NCBI GenBank assembly: GCA_030427485.1
Contig: JAUICG010000010.1
Coordinates: 62,001-126,000 of the forward strand
DNA from: Gammaproteobacteria bacterium
GTDB taxonomy: Bacteria; Pseudomonadota; Gammaproteobacteria; Pseudomonadales; Halieaceae
DNA: 64,000 nt
Direction: 5' to 3'
Shown here: piece by piece, positions 8,973 through 17,228 of the stretch
How the letters are laid out: every line of letters begins with the position of its first letter
Numbering within the stretch: position 1 is the stretch's first letter
The notes under the pieces: generated by a model
What the model was told of the DNA's origin: nothing
The model's database searches: none
The model's input: the letters and a program-made list of their open reading frames with translations, nothing else
Program-made: the position numbers and the translations under genes

Positions 8973-9650
8973 TCAGGCCGCATCACCGGGTTCGCTTCCA
9001 AGGCGGCGCGCGGGCACCCCGCCCCAGTGTTCGCCCGGCCCTATCCGGGTGCCCTTCTTCACCACCGCTCCGGCGGAGACGATGGCACCGTCTCCGACCG
9101 TCACACCCGACATTATGATCGCGTGGGCGCCTACCGTGACATTGTTTCCGAGAACGATCTTCTCCAGCGCAAAATGGTGCCCCTCTATCGCGTGCGAATA
9201 CAGGGTGGCGGCGTGTCCGATAATCGTGTTGTCGCCCAGCTCGGTGAGCGGCGGATCCAGTATCGTACCCGGACTGAAGCTGTTTGCACCAATTTTGGTC
9301 CCCAGTAAGGCGTACACCAGCGTTTTGATCGGGACGGGCAGGATCTCCGTACGGATCAGGGTATTGAACAGCATCAGGTAGAACAGGATGTTGACCTGCG
9401 CCGCGAACTCCGCGCGGGAACCGGGCTCGATATAACCCTCTTGCAACGGGTACGCGCGCAGGAACAGCCGGTAAATCACAAAGGCCCAGCCGTACACCAG
9501 CAGTACAAGCAATATGACATAGACCACGCCGTAAAAATCACCCAGCCATGCCCGGTGTGCCAGAAGACGGGTACTGACCACCGCCAGGCCGATAATAAGA
9601 GCCAGCAACAGCGTGAAAAAACCGATCTGACCCGCTGTGATTTTTCGCAT
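8973..9650 (-). CDS. Membrane-anchored hexapeptide-repeat (LbH) acyltransferase
   Basis: From MRKITAG (ATG at 9648-9650, AGAGG six bases upstream) the protein has 225 residues. Two hydrophobic helices come first (about residues 7-30 and 38-60), then a region with a further hydrophobic segment, then a left-handed beta-helix built from hexapeptide repeats (about 110-215) with isoleucine/valine-ladder motifs such as IGANSFSPGTI, IGHAATLYSHAI, VTVGAHAIIMSGVTVGDGAIVSAGAVV. The end resembles WcaF/NodL-type O-acetyltransferases. It probably transfers an acyl group from CoA to a sugar or lipid at the inner face of the membrane. It lies between a glycosyltransferase (gap about 120 bp) and prsT, so surface-polymer or glycolipid decoration is the likely job. 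The acceptor is unknown. Confidence 0.75.
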   Translation of the reverse strand: MRKITAGQIGFFTLLLALIIGLAVVSTRLLAHRAWLGDFYGVVYVILLVLLVYGWAFVIYRLFLRAYPLQEGYIEPGSRAEFAAQVNILFYLMLFNTLIRTEILPVPIKTLVYALLGTKIGANSFSPGTILDPPLTELGDNTIIGHAATLYSHAIEGHHFALEKIVLGNNVTVGAHAIIMSGVTVGDGAIVSAGAVVKKGTRIGPGEHWGGVPARRLGSEPGDAA

Positions 9651-9769
9651 ACACGGCCTCTTTACAATCTGCCTAGGTTGCATACCTATCTTATTGATTA
9701 GGCAACAGGTTTTAAATTTTTACAGTCTGCATCGCCGGCGCTAATTTGTACAGCGGGCGATGTGCATCG

Positions 9770-11041
9770 TTACATCGGCCGCCGTCGCTGTGGCCCGCCC
9801 GCGACCGCTTCCCCGGCGATCTCGCCGAGCGTGGCGGCGAATCTATCGGCGGCGTTGTACTTCGCCATGTACCCGGCGAGTCGTCGCGCCGCCGCCAGGC
9901 TGGTCGCATCGCGCAGCATCCAGTCGATCATCCCGACCAGCTTGCCGGAATCACAGTTTCCGGCGCGCAGCACACGGCCGGCACCCGCTTTTTCTATGGC
10001 CGCCATATTCAGGTACTGATCCAGGTTGTTCGCCACTCCGATCACGGGAACACCGTGCCTTAGCGCCTGGTGCGTACCGGGACTGCCACCATTGCAAATC
10101 ACCAGGCTGGCCAGCTTGACGGCCTCCTCGCCGGGCAGGTAGGGCGCCAGGTAGACGTTTGCGGGCGCGTGTCCGGGCAGTGGCATGCCGGCGGTGGATA
10201 CCAGCGCGGTGGCATCAACCTTGCCCAGCGCGGCAATCAAGCGCGGCAACAGGCTGGCATCACCGGAGCTCCCCAGCGTAAGGTAAACAATGGGCTTGTC
10301 CTGCCCAATAGCCTGCCACCAGCCGGGCAGAGGCCCTGCCGGCGACCAGCCGACGGGACCGATAAACCGGTGATGAGCGGGCATATGCCCGGTCGGGAAG
10401 AGTTCGGGGATATCGGCATACAGGGTGTAATCGGCGTACGTATAGACCCGCCGCAGATTGAACCCCAGGCTCGGCAGACCATGAAAGCGGCGCAGGCGAT
10501 GCATCGGCAGGCAATGCCACGCGAAGGCGAACGGGCGGCCGAGGGAAAATACCCATTGGCCCACAGTGCTGCCGAGCAACCGGGTGAGCGGTAACTCGGG
10601 AACGGTGTAATGCTGTCGGATATGCGGCGACCAATAGGCATTGCTCAGCGCCACATAAGGCACCCCCGCCAGTTCCGCGCTCACCGCCAGCGAAAGCCTG
10701 AAATCCCCCACGATAATATCCGGCCGCAGGTCGGCGATCAGTTTACGCTCCTCCTCGACGTAGCTGCGCAGTGTCTGGAAATCATAAACCGGACGACCGG
10801 CTGCCAGGGCCTGCATGAAACGTTCCGGGGAGACCGAGAACAATTCGTGCTCGGTAACGGACAGCGCTCCAATCAGGGCACGGTAGCGAGGGTGATGCGC
10901 CAGGTGCACCTCGAATTGCAGCGGGTCCAGCGAACGCGCGAGCGCGACGGGACGCGCCACGTGCGCCAGCGTCACCGCTTCGGCAATGAACAGGACGCGA
11001 GTCCTGGCGGTGCCGGCAGCCGCGGAACTAACCGGGCGCAT
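9770..11041 (-). CDS. GT1-family (UGT/MGT-like) glycosyltransferase
   Basis: With the ATG at 11039-11041 the protein has 423 residues. The N-terminal half begins RVLFIAEAVTLAHVARPVALA, typical of the acceptor-binding Rossmann domain of GT-B enzymes. The C-terminal half holds the donor site, with VYLTLGSSGD, APYLPGEEAVKLASLVICNGGSPGTHQALRHGVPVIGVANNLDQYLNMAAIEKAG, close to the UDP-glycosyltransferase signature of macrolide and ecdysteroid UGTs. It should attach a sugar from a nucleotide sugar to a small hydrophobic acceptor. The start overlaps the end of the ThiF-nitroreductase gene by 14 bp, which implies translational coupling and a shared pathway. Confidence 0.78.
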   Translation of the reverse strand: MRPVSSAAAGTARTRVLFIAEAVTLAHVARPVALARSLDPLQFEVHLAHHPRYRALIGALSVTEHELFSVSPERFMQALAAGRPVYDFQTLRSYVEEERKLIADLRPDIIVGDFRLSLAVSAELAGVPYVALSNAYWSPHIRQHYTVPELPLTRLLGSTVGQWVFSLGRPFAFAWHCLPMHRLRRFHGLPSLGFNLRRVYTYADYTLYADIPELFPTGHMPAHHRFIGPVGWSPAGPLPGWWQAIGQDKPIVYLTLGSSGDASLLPRLIAALGKVDATALVSTAGMPLPGHAPANVYLAPYLPGEEAVKLASLVICNGGSPGTHQALRHGVPVIGVANNLDQYLNMAAIEKAGAGRVLRAGNCDSGKLVGMIDWMLRDATSLAAARRLAGYMAKYNAADRFAATLGEIAGEAVAGGPQRRRPM

Positions 11042-12992
11042 CAAGCAGCAGGGATTCCAGGGGCGGGCGCACTGAACGCGAACGAGGGGCGGGGCCGAAG
11101 CCGACTCTTCCCATATAGACCCTCTGGCGGGGATCCTGGGCGGCGCCGACCAGGCTGCCCAGTTCGCCCGCGAGTTTTTCAGCCAGCGACTGCTCCGCGG
11201 TGACAGCGGTAAACGTGCGCGACTGCGCAACATAACGGGAGAAGATCAGCGGTGTCATTTCCGGTTGCAACTGCAGCCCCAGCCGCGTGGCCTCCAGCCA
11301 GAAACGCTGCATCGCAGCCCCGCCAGCCAGGTAGTCTTCAATGGTAAGCAGGGGTTTTTCGGCTGTGATAACGAAGTGCGCCGCGCAACCCAGCGCGGTG
11401 CGCCAGTCCATCTGTAGACGCGGCAACCAGGTACCGGCGAAAAAACGGTTCAGGAAGCGCACCCGCTCCCAGCTCTTCAGCGCCCAGCGCATGATCCTGC
11501 GCGTCGGCAGATCCAGTCCCAGCGCGCCTTCAGGGATATGACGCTCGCTGACCTGTACCCCCCACTCGATATTCCGCCGGTGCACCTCGTAGGCCTCCGG
11601 CGTCGTCAGCCGAATATGGGCGTTGCGGAACAGCAGCCTCGCCATCTGTCGCCGACCCGCGCCACCCTCGATCCAGTGCACACGGTACCCCTCCCCCACC
11701 GCCCGCTCCAGCGCGGCTTTTTGATGGTCGCTCAAGGACCGGGTGGATAATGGTTTACGCTGCGTAACCCGCGATGTGATGAAGGGCTGTAGCGCGTGGG
11801 GCGACATGGCCGGGTCCGGCACCAGCCTGACATCTATACGGGGCGCGTCTTCACCGGAATCCGGACGCAGCGCGGACTCCGCCCTCATACCCTCGCCCGA
11901 TGCGGCAATGCGCAGCGTTTCCAACAACGCGCCCAGTGCAATCTGGCTGGATGTGCCGTCCAGGTCGTAAACACACCAGTCCCGCGTATCCCTGCCGTGG
12001 ACAACCACATGATGGTCATCAAGGATCTCAAAACGCCAGGGCTGTTCATTGTCGCCGCTGGGCGCCCAGCGAGCGAGATCAAGAATGCGTTCAATCGGGC
12101 GCGTGCGAAACGCAGCTTCGACCGCCGCCGCCTGCCGGCCGGAATTGATCCGCCTGCGCGCGATTTTCAAACCGAGCTGCTGGACAGGATTCGCATTACC
12201 CCAGGGACGCCAGGTAGTCACCAGGCGGTTGCGGTAGGCATCGAAGTGTATACCCCGCGGCGCCGCCGGCACCCTGCCGCGGGAGAGCAGGATTTTCAGT
12301 GCGTAAGTCCCGGCAAATCCGGCGCACAGCTCACAGGCCATCGGGGTGGAGGGCCCCTTACCCGCCTCGAAGTCGACCTTGCTGTCATCCGCCAGATAAG
12401 CCAGTTGCTGGGGATTCGGGGCCAGGCCGAGCATAAACCGCAGCGCCTGCTCCTCCCGGGTACGGCCTTCCAGCAGGAAGTACTTTTCAAAGCTCATCTG
12501 ACCAGGAAAAAAACACAGCACGGCAGCTCCCATACCCAAGGGTGCAGCCGTGATCGCCGGAATGCCCTTGTCGTAACAGGCGGCGAATACCGCGCGGCGA
12601 ATATCGAGTGCAAAAAAATCCAGCGAGTCGACGTAGAGATCGACCCCCTCCAGGAAAGCATCAAGGTTGTCGGCATCAATGCCGGCGGGGAACTGTTCGA
12701 TATCCAGGTCCGGGTTCACACCGCGGGCCATTTCCACCATCACCTCGAGTTTGTTTCGACCCAGGTGAGCAGTGCTCGCGCCTGCCTGCCGATTGAAATT
12801 GGCGAGTTCAAAGCGGTCAAAATCCGCCAGGCTGAATTTGCCGATGCCGAGTCGCGTCAGGGTCAGCAGGTGACTGCCACCGACCCCCCCCATGCCCGCG
12901 ATAGCGATGCGCTTGTTGCGCAGGATCTCCTGTTCCGTCTCCGTCACCCACCCGAGGTTACGGGAAAAGGCCTCGTGGTAATCAAAGGACAT
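11028..12992 (-). CDS. ThiF (E1-like) adenylyltransferase fused to nitroreductase-like domain
   Basis: This 654-residue protein joins two enzymes. Residues about 1-290 are a ThiF/MoeB/UBA E1-like domain: nucleotide loop GMGGVGGS at 33-40, then DFDRFELANFNRQ, the region of the conserved Asp and Arg that contact ATP, and YVDSLDFFALDIRRAVFAAC. I see only one CxxC, so the usual four-Cys zinc site is doubtful. From about residue 298 (RILDLARWAPSGDNEQPWRFE) to about 600 a flavin nitroreductase-like domain follows. Such fusions are known in scattered bacteria without an established reaction. A carboxylate could be adenylated by the first half and oxidised or reduced by the second, but that is inference. 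It overlaps the acyltransferase gene by 11 bp and the glycosyltransferase gene by 14 bp. Confidence 0.8.
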   Translation of the reverse strand: MSFDYHEAFSRNLGWVTETEQEILRNKRIAIAGMGGVGGSHLLTLTRLGIGKFSLADFDRFELANFNRQAGASTAHLGRNKLEVMVEMARGVNPDLDIEQFPAGIDADNLDAFLEGVDLYVDSLDFFALDIRRAVFAACYDKGIPAITAAPLGMGAAVLCFFPGQMSFEKYFLLEGRTREEQALRFMLGLAPNPQQLAYLADDSKVDFEAGKGPSTPMACELCAGFAGTYALKILLSRGRVPAAPRGIHFDAYRNRLVTTWRPWGNANPVQQLGLKIARRRINSGRQAAAVEAAFRTRPIERILDLARWAPSGDNEQPWRFEILDDHHVVVHGRDTRDWCVYDLDGTSSQIALGALLETLRIAASGEGMRAESALRPDSGEDAPRIDVRLVPDPAMSPHALQPFITSRVTQRKPLSTRSLSDHQKAALERAVGEGYRVHWIEGGAGRRQMARLLFRNAHIRLTTPEAYEVHRRNIEWGVQVSERHIPEGALGLDLPTRRIMRWALKSWERVRFLNRFFAGTWLPRLQMDWRTALGCAAHFVITAEKPLLTIEDYLAGGAAMQRFWLEATRLGLQLQPEMTPLIFSRYVAQSRTFTAVTAEQSLAEKLAGELGSLVGAAQDPRQRVYMGRVGFGPAPRSRSVRPPLESLLLDAPG

Positions 12993-13755
12993 CGGACTTC
13001 ACAGATGGACTGTGCTGGCCGGACGCGGTCGAGGCAGTGAAATCGGCCAGGATCGCATCGTAGAACTCCTTGAACTCATCCTCCAGGGTACTGACGCCCT
13101 CTCGCGTCTCCCAATAAAACGGGGAGCGGCTGCCATGGTACTCGATGAGGTCGCCCGCCGGACGCGGCATCAGGCCGGAGCGCCGCAGCAGGCGCGGGAG
13201 GAAAGGCTCCATCATCGCGAAGCAGTACGGCCTGCCTATCACTTCGCTCAACGCGAGTGCCGAAAGGATAGTGGCCATCGCAACCAGTGGAAACGTACGC
13301 TGCTCCCGCGTACTGAACTCCAGCGCGGAGATTTCACCGAATCTCGATTCGCGTTCGCCCGGCCTGCGCCGGAATGCGCCGTCGACGCCCAGTCGGGAGA
13401 ATTCGCACAAGGTGTCCCGCCGACCATCGAATGAGCGGATGATGTCCTGGTCAATCGCCGCGGCGCAGTACTTCTCCATCGGCATCAGGCGTTGTTCATC
13501 GGCCCTGACCAGTCTTGCGCAACCGGCGGGCATACCCGAGGCCTTGTGTACCACGAGGCTATGAGTGGCATGTGCGTCGAACTCATCTATTTCGAGTTGA
13601 TCCGGACAGGCTTCAACGGGTTCATAGTGGAATTCCTCGCAGTACACCCGGTACCGCACGCGGTACACGCTCTCCAATTGCGCCGGCGTGGCAGCCCGTT
13701 CGATAGTGAAGTACCGTTGAAAATCCTCGACCAGGGACACCCGCTTCTTCTCCAT
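12982..13755 (-). CDS. PEP-CTERM/exosortase-associated acyltransferase (N-acyl amino acid synthase type)
   Basis: From ATG 13753-13755 the protein has 257 residues (a GTG 48 bases upstream is possible but less likely). Residues YRVRYRVYCEEFHYEP, DEFDAHATHSLVVHKASGMPAGCARLV and CEFSRLGVDGAFRRR follow the autoinducer-synthase-like GNAT fold of the PEP-CTERM/exosortase-associated acyltransferase family. Related proteins from environmental clones make long-chain N-acyl amino acids from acyl-ACP and an amino acid, and that enzyme type has been linked to PEP-CTERM systems. The likely product here is therefore an N-acyl amino acid or a similar acyl amide. It is the first gene of a minus-strand run with overlapping ThiF-nitroreductase and glycosyltransferase genes. 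Confidence 0.82.
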   Translation of the reverse strand: MEKKRVSLVEDFQRYFTIERAATPAQLESVYRVRYRVYCEEFHYEPVEACPDQLEIDEFDAHATHSLVVHKASGMPAGCARLVRADEQRLMPMEKYCAAAIDQDIIRSFDGRRDTLCEFSRLGVDGAFRRRPGERESRFGEISALEFSTREQRTFPLVAMATILSALALSEVIGRPYCFAMMEPFLPRLLRRSGLMPRPAGDLIEYHGSRSPFYWETREGVSTLEDEFKEFYDAILADFTASTASGQHSPSVKSDVL

Positions 13756-13855
13756 AAGGCTCACCCGCGTGCCGACGCCAGACAACAGCCGTTTACCGCC
13801 CACACGCCCGTAACAGTCACAGTAGCGCCAAGCCTATAATGAGTAAAGTTCTCGC

Positions 13856-14347
13856 TCATCCTATCCTGCCCTGAATATGGGACACCAGGCCGTCCATAGC
13901 GTCGTCGATGATCCGGAAGACCCGCGCGAAGCCCTCGGCGCTGCCGAAGTAGGGATCGGGAACCTCTGTCACGAACTGGCCACCCTGGTGGCTCAGCAGG
14001 AACGAAAGCTTGTCGTGCTGATCCGGCGGACACAGTTCCCGCAGATCGCGCATATTGGTTTCATCCATGGCAAACACAAAATCACTGCGCTGCAGGTCGC
14101 GCAGCGTAACACGGCGCGCCTTGATTCCACTGATGTCTATGCCCCGCGCCGCGGCGACCTTTTGCGCACGCTGATCCGGCCGGCAGCCCGGCAGCGAACT
14201 GCGGGTCCCCGCTGAGCTCACTTCCACTCTGCCGTGCAGCCCGGACTGCTGCAAATGATGGCGCAGCAGGCCTTCCGCCATGGGCGACCGGCAAATATTC
14301 TCCGTACAGACCAGCAAGATGTGGGTCTTGCGCTGAAACAGGGCCAA
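13856..14347 (-). CDS. Low-molecular-weight protein-tyrosine phosphatase
   Basis: The active-site loop CTENICRSPMAE (the CX5RS signature) lies at the N-terminus and the general-acid segment DPYFG near the C-terminus, both standard for LMW-PTP. I chose the TTG at 14345-14347 because GGAGG stands seven bases upstream and it gives 163 residues with the catalytic loop about 14 residues in, as in the family. A GTG at 14407 would add 20 residues. In polysaccharide loci such enzymes (Wzb type) dephosphorylate a tyrosine autokinase that controls chain export. No kinase is encoded in the window, but the exosortase-associated genes and a sugar transferase are nearby. Confidence 0.85.
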   Translation of the reverse strand: MALFQRKTHILLVCTENICRSPMAEGLLRHHLQQSGLHGRVEVSSAGTRSSLPGCRPDQRAQKVAAARGIDISGIKARRVTLRDLQRSDFVFAMDETNMRDLRELCPPDQHDKLSFLLSHQGGQFVTEVPDPYFGSAEGFARVFRIIDDAMDGLVSHIQGRIG

Positions 14348-14451
14348 ACAAACGCCTCCGGGGGAAGCGGCACGCGAATCGGGTTGCCGCGGGACAATTG
14401 GGCGCACATGCTACCAGAGATTCTCTACTGACGGCAGCAAGCGAACAGCGA

Positions 14452-14664
14452 GGTAGTGCGTCAGTTTGAAATTTGTTGATAGTCGAGAGCCCGGGTGGCG
14501 TTGTTGCGGCCGGGGCCGTGTGGCGACAGGACGTCGCCACGCGAGCCTCGCCGGCCGCGCCTGGACAAGGACGTGCGCTTTTTGGCGCGGCCGGCGCTCC
14601 GGTGTCCCGGCCGTAACAACGCCACCCGGGCTCGTACAGACCAATTTCAAACTGACGCACTACC
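14452..14664. repeat. Structured palindromic element, copy 1
   Basis: A 213-bp intergenic element with nested inverted repeats. The outer stem is 14452-14473 with 14643-14664 (22 bp, perfect). The long stem is 14487-14514 with 14606-14633 (27 pairs plus one G-T). An inner hairpin is 14517-14527 with 14533-14543 (one G-T). Another stem is 14549-14561 with 14584-14596 (13 bp, perfect). Its core 14516-14548 is identical to 30481-30513 of copy 2, and the loop ACGTGCGCTTTTTGGCG (14571-14587) is nearly identical. The long stems differ between copies with matching changes on both arms. It lies between the protease stop and the phosphatase start. No open reading frame or target duplication is convincing. 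Confidence 0.88.
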
Positions 14665-14690
14665 AACAGCGGGCGCGTGGTCGGGGTTTT

Positions 14691-15485
14691 TCACGGTCGC
14701 GCATGATCCAGACCCGAGAGCAGCGGGGTAATATAGCGCGACGGAATGGCGTAGGTAATACCGGATGGATTGGCCAACATCGTCTCCTTGGTTTCCTTTA
14801 CCGCGACGCTGTTGATCACGCCTATCACGCGGCCGCTGTGCAACTCGAATACCGGGCTGCCGCTGTTCCCCGGGTAGGCTGTGGCATCGAGCTGAAACGC
14901 GTCGAACCCACTGCGCATACGCTTTATTTTCAACGAGTTCAACCTGTCACCGTGTGCCGAAGGCTGCGCCGCGGGCGTGATTGCGGACACCATACCGCGA
15001 TGCGTCACCGGATAAAGCCCGAGCGCCATCCCCAGCGGAAACCCGGTAAACGCGATCTCCTGCCCCTCCCGCACCGCGTCGGAATTCCCCAACTGCAACG
15101 CCGGTAGTCGCGACCCCTGTATCCTGAGTAGCACGAGATCGTGTTCCTGGTCTTCACGCACCACCTCTGCCGGGTGAGCGGTGGCACTCACCCCGCGACC
15201 GGTGAAGACTGCCAGGCTCTGGTTATTGTCCGTATCCAGGGGCAGGCCCGTGACATGCGCATTGGTGACAATGTGTTGTCCGTCGCCCACCACGAAGCCT
15301 GTCGCGAGATAGACCACTCGCTCGCCTTTGACATTGGGTTGTCGCGGTGGATAGGCGGTGCCCACCCCGACCACGCTGGGCCGGATTTTCTCTATCAGGT
15401 CCGGCAGGCTCGCGGACCAGGCTGCTGACGCCGCCAGCAGGCAGGCCATCGTACTCACCCGAAGAATCACTGAACAGGCCTTCAT
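14691..15485 (-). CDS. Secreted trypsin-like serine protease (S1 family)
   Basis: From MKACSVILR (ATG 15483-15485) the protein has 264 residues, with a signal peptide of about 24 residues ending ASAAWSA. The catalytic triad is visible: His in IVTNAHV, Asp in EHDLVLLRI and Ser in YPGNSGSPVF. The order and spacing fit a DegP-like or trypsin-like fold, but no PDZ domain follows, so it is a single-domain periplasmic or secreted protease. It neighbours the acyl-CoA ligase gene divergently (138 bp between starts). A role in maturing or degrading exported proteins of the PEP-CTERM region is possible but not shown. A longer start at 15545 would hide the signal peptide. Confidence 0.8.
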   Translation of the reverse strand: MKACSVILRVSTMACLLAASAAWSASLPDLIEKIRPSVVGVGTAYPPRQPNVKGERVVYLATGFVVGDGQHIVTNAHVTGLPLDTDNNQSLAVFTGRGVSATAHPAEVVREDQEHDLVLLRIQGSRLPALQLGNSDAVREGQEIAFTGFPLGMALGLYPVTHRGMVSAITPAAQPSAHGDRLNSLKIKRMRSGFDAFQLDATAYPGNSGSPVFELHSGRVIGVINSVAVKETKETMLANPSGITYAIPSRYITPLLSGLDHARP

Positions 15486-15623
15486 GTGCAATTGCTCACA
15501 GTTCGTCGTTGTCCCCATTGTCCCGCACCCGTATTCATCGCACAATCTGCGCGGAGCCGGGCACCAATTGGGCTACAATATCACCCTTCCAACCACGAGC
15601 GACAACCGATCAGCCGCATCGCA

Positions 15624-17228
15624 ATGCCAGACCTCATTCACCAGTTTATCGCCCGCAGCGCACAGGCCTCCCCCGATGCTCCCGCCCTGCTGTTCAAGGA
15701 CAAGTGCTTCAGTTATGAACAGCTGCTACGCACGGTCGAAAGCTGCGCGAATGCCCTTCTCGGTTTGGGTATCGAGCCGGGTGAACGGGTAGCGGTCTAT
15801 CTGCCCAAACAGCCTGAGGCGGTATTCGGGCTGTTCGGTGCCGCCGCAGCCGGGGCGTGCTTTGTCCCGATAAACCCCCTGCTCAAGCCGCGACAACTGG
15901 CGCACATCCTGCCGCATTGTAACGTGCGGGTACTGATCACCTCGATCACGCGCCTGGAAATGCTGTCCGATGTGGTTGCGACCTGCCCCGATCTGCACAC
16001 GATAGTAGTGGTGGATGAACGCCTGCCGGAGGATTCGTCGGCCCTGCCGCAAACGCTGCTGACTTACGACGCGTTCTGCGGGTCTGCCAGCGCCAAGCAT
16101 GAACCCCACCGGCGCATTGATACCGATATGACCGCCATCCTGTATACCTCCGGCAGTACGGGCAACCCCAAGGGTGTGGTGCTTTCCCACCGCAACATGG
16201 TGGCGGGCGCAAACAGTGTCGCCAGTTACCTGGGCAACAGGCCGGAGGATCGGATACTGGCCGTGCTGCCCCTCAGCTTTGACGCCGGCCTCAGCCAGCT
16301 CACCACGGCATTTGCCGTCGGTGCCTCTGTTGTACTGATGGACTACCTGCTGCCGCGCGACGTGATTCGCGCCGTCGTCCGTTACGGGATTACCGGCCTG
16401 GCTGCCGTACCGCCCCTGTGGAACCAGCTCAAAGACCTGGAATGGCCCGCCGAGGCCGTTCAGTCCCTGCGTTACATCACCAATACCGGTGGCGCCATGC
16501 CGGTGCCCACCACCCACGCGCTGCAGCGAACCCTGCCGAATACCCTGATTTTCCTGATGTACGGCCTCACCGAATCGTTCCGCTCGACGTTCCTGCCGCC
16601 CGATCAGGTCAACGTGCGGCCGGATTCCATGGGCAAGGCCATCCCCAATGCGGAAATACTGGTAATCAACGAAGCGGGCGGGGAGTGCGCCCCGCGCGAA
16701 CCCGGTGAACTGGTCCATCGCGGCGCGCTGGTGAGCCTGGGATACTGGAACGATCCGGAGAAAACCGCGGAACGCTTCAAACCCTGCCCGGTGCAGCCAG
16801 CGCAGATACCCAATATCGAACTGGCCGTCTGGTCGGGTGACCAGGTCATGAAGGACGAGGAAGGGTATCTGTACTTCATCAGTCGCAAGGATGAAATGAT
16901 CAAAACCTCCGGTTACCGCGTGAGTCCCACCGAAGTAGAGGAGTGCGCTTACGCCTCGGGACTTGTCGCCGCCGCCGCGGCGGTCGGCCCGCCCCACGCG
17001 GGACTCGGGCAGGCCATTCTGCTACTGGTAACGCCCGGGGCGGACATCGGGGGTCGCGAAGACCTCGAGGCAGCGGTATTGGCGCACTGTCGCCGCGAAC
17101 TGCCGAACTTCATGGTACCCAGTATTATCGTCGTGCGCAGCGCGTTACCACTCAACCAGAACGGTAAAATCGACCGGCGTGCGCTCCTCGACGAATACAG
17201 CGACATTTTTCAGGTCGTCCCGGCATGA
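15624..17228 (+). CDS. Acyl-CoA ligase (AMP-forming), exosortase A system-associated
   Basis: The 534-residue enzyme begins MPDLIHQFIARSAQASPDAPAL (ATG 15624). It carries the adenylate-forming motifs in order: LYTSGSTGNPKGVVLSHRN (P-loop, about residue 173), YGLTESFRSTF (A5), GELVHRGALVSLGYWNDPEKT (A7), SGDQVMKDEEGYLYFISRKDEMIKTSGYRVSPTEVEE (A7-A8) and the C-terminal lysine motif NQNGKIDRRAL. It matches the exosortase-A-associated ligase family, typically paired with the PLP decarboxylase that follows. It should activate a carboxylic acid as acyl-AMP and load it on CoA or a carrier protein. Its stop overlaps the next start by four bases (ATGA), so the two are coupled. Confidence 0.88.
   Translation: MPDLIHQFIARSAQASPDAPALLFKDKCFSYEQLLRTVESCANALLGLGIEPGERVAVYLPKQPEAVFGLFGAAAAGACFVPINPLLKPRQLAHILPHCNVRVLITSITRLEMLSDVVATCPDLHTIVVVDERLPEDSSALPQTLLTYDAFCGSASAKHEPHRRIDTDMTAILYTSGSTGNPKGVVLSHRNMVAGANSVASYLGNRPEDRILAVLPLSFDAGLSQLTTAFAVGASVVLMDYLLPRDVIRAVVRYGITGLAAVPPLWNQLKDLEWPAEAVQSLRYITNTGGAMPVPTTHALQRTLPNTLIFLMYGLTESFRSTFLPPDQVNVRPDSMGKAIPNAEILVINEAGGECAPREPGELVHRGALVSLGYWNDPEKTAERFKPCPVQPAQIPNIELAVWSGDQVMKDEEGYLYFISRKDEMIKTSGYRVSPTEVEECAYASGLVAAAAAVGPPHAGLGQAILLLVTPGADIGGREDLEAAVLAHCRRELPNFMVPSIIVVRSALPLNQNGKIDRRALLDEYSDIFQVVPA

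Noticed and set aside
11796..13040. Open frame of 414 codons opposite the ThiF-nitroreductase gene
   Set aside because: Antisense shadow without recognisable protein features.
14452..14664. Integron attC site or retron
   Set aside because: No GTTRRRY/RYYYAAC ends and no integrase or reverse transcriptase gene nearby.
15726..16997. Long open frame of 423 codons opposite the acyl-CoA ligase
   Set aside because: Antisense shadow of a clear ligase gene in GC-rich DNA; its translation shows no domain.
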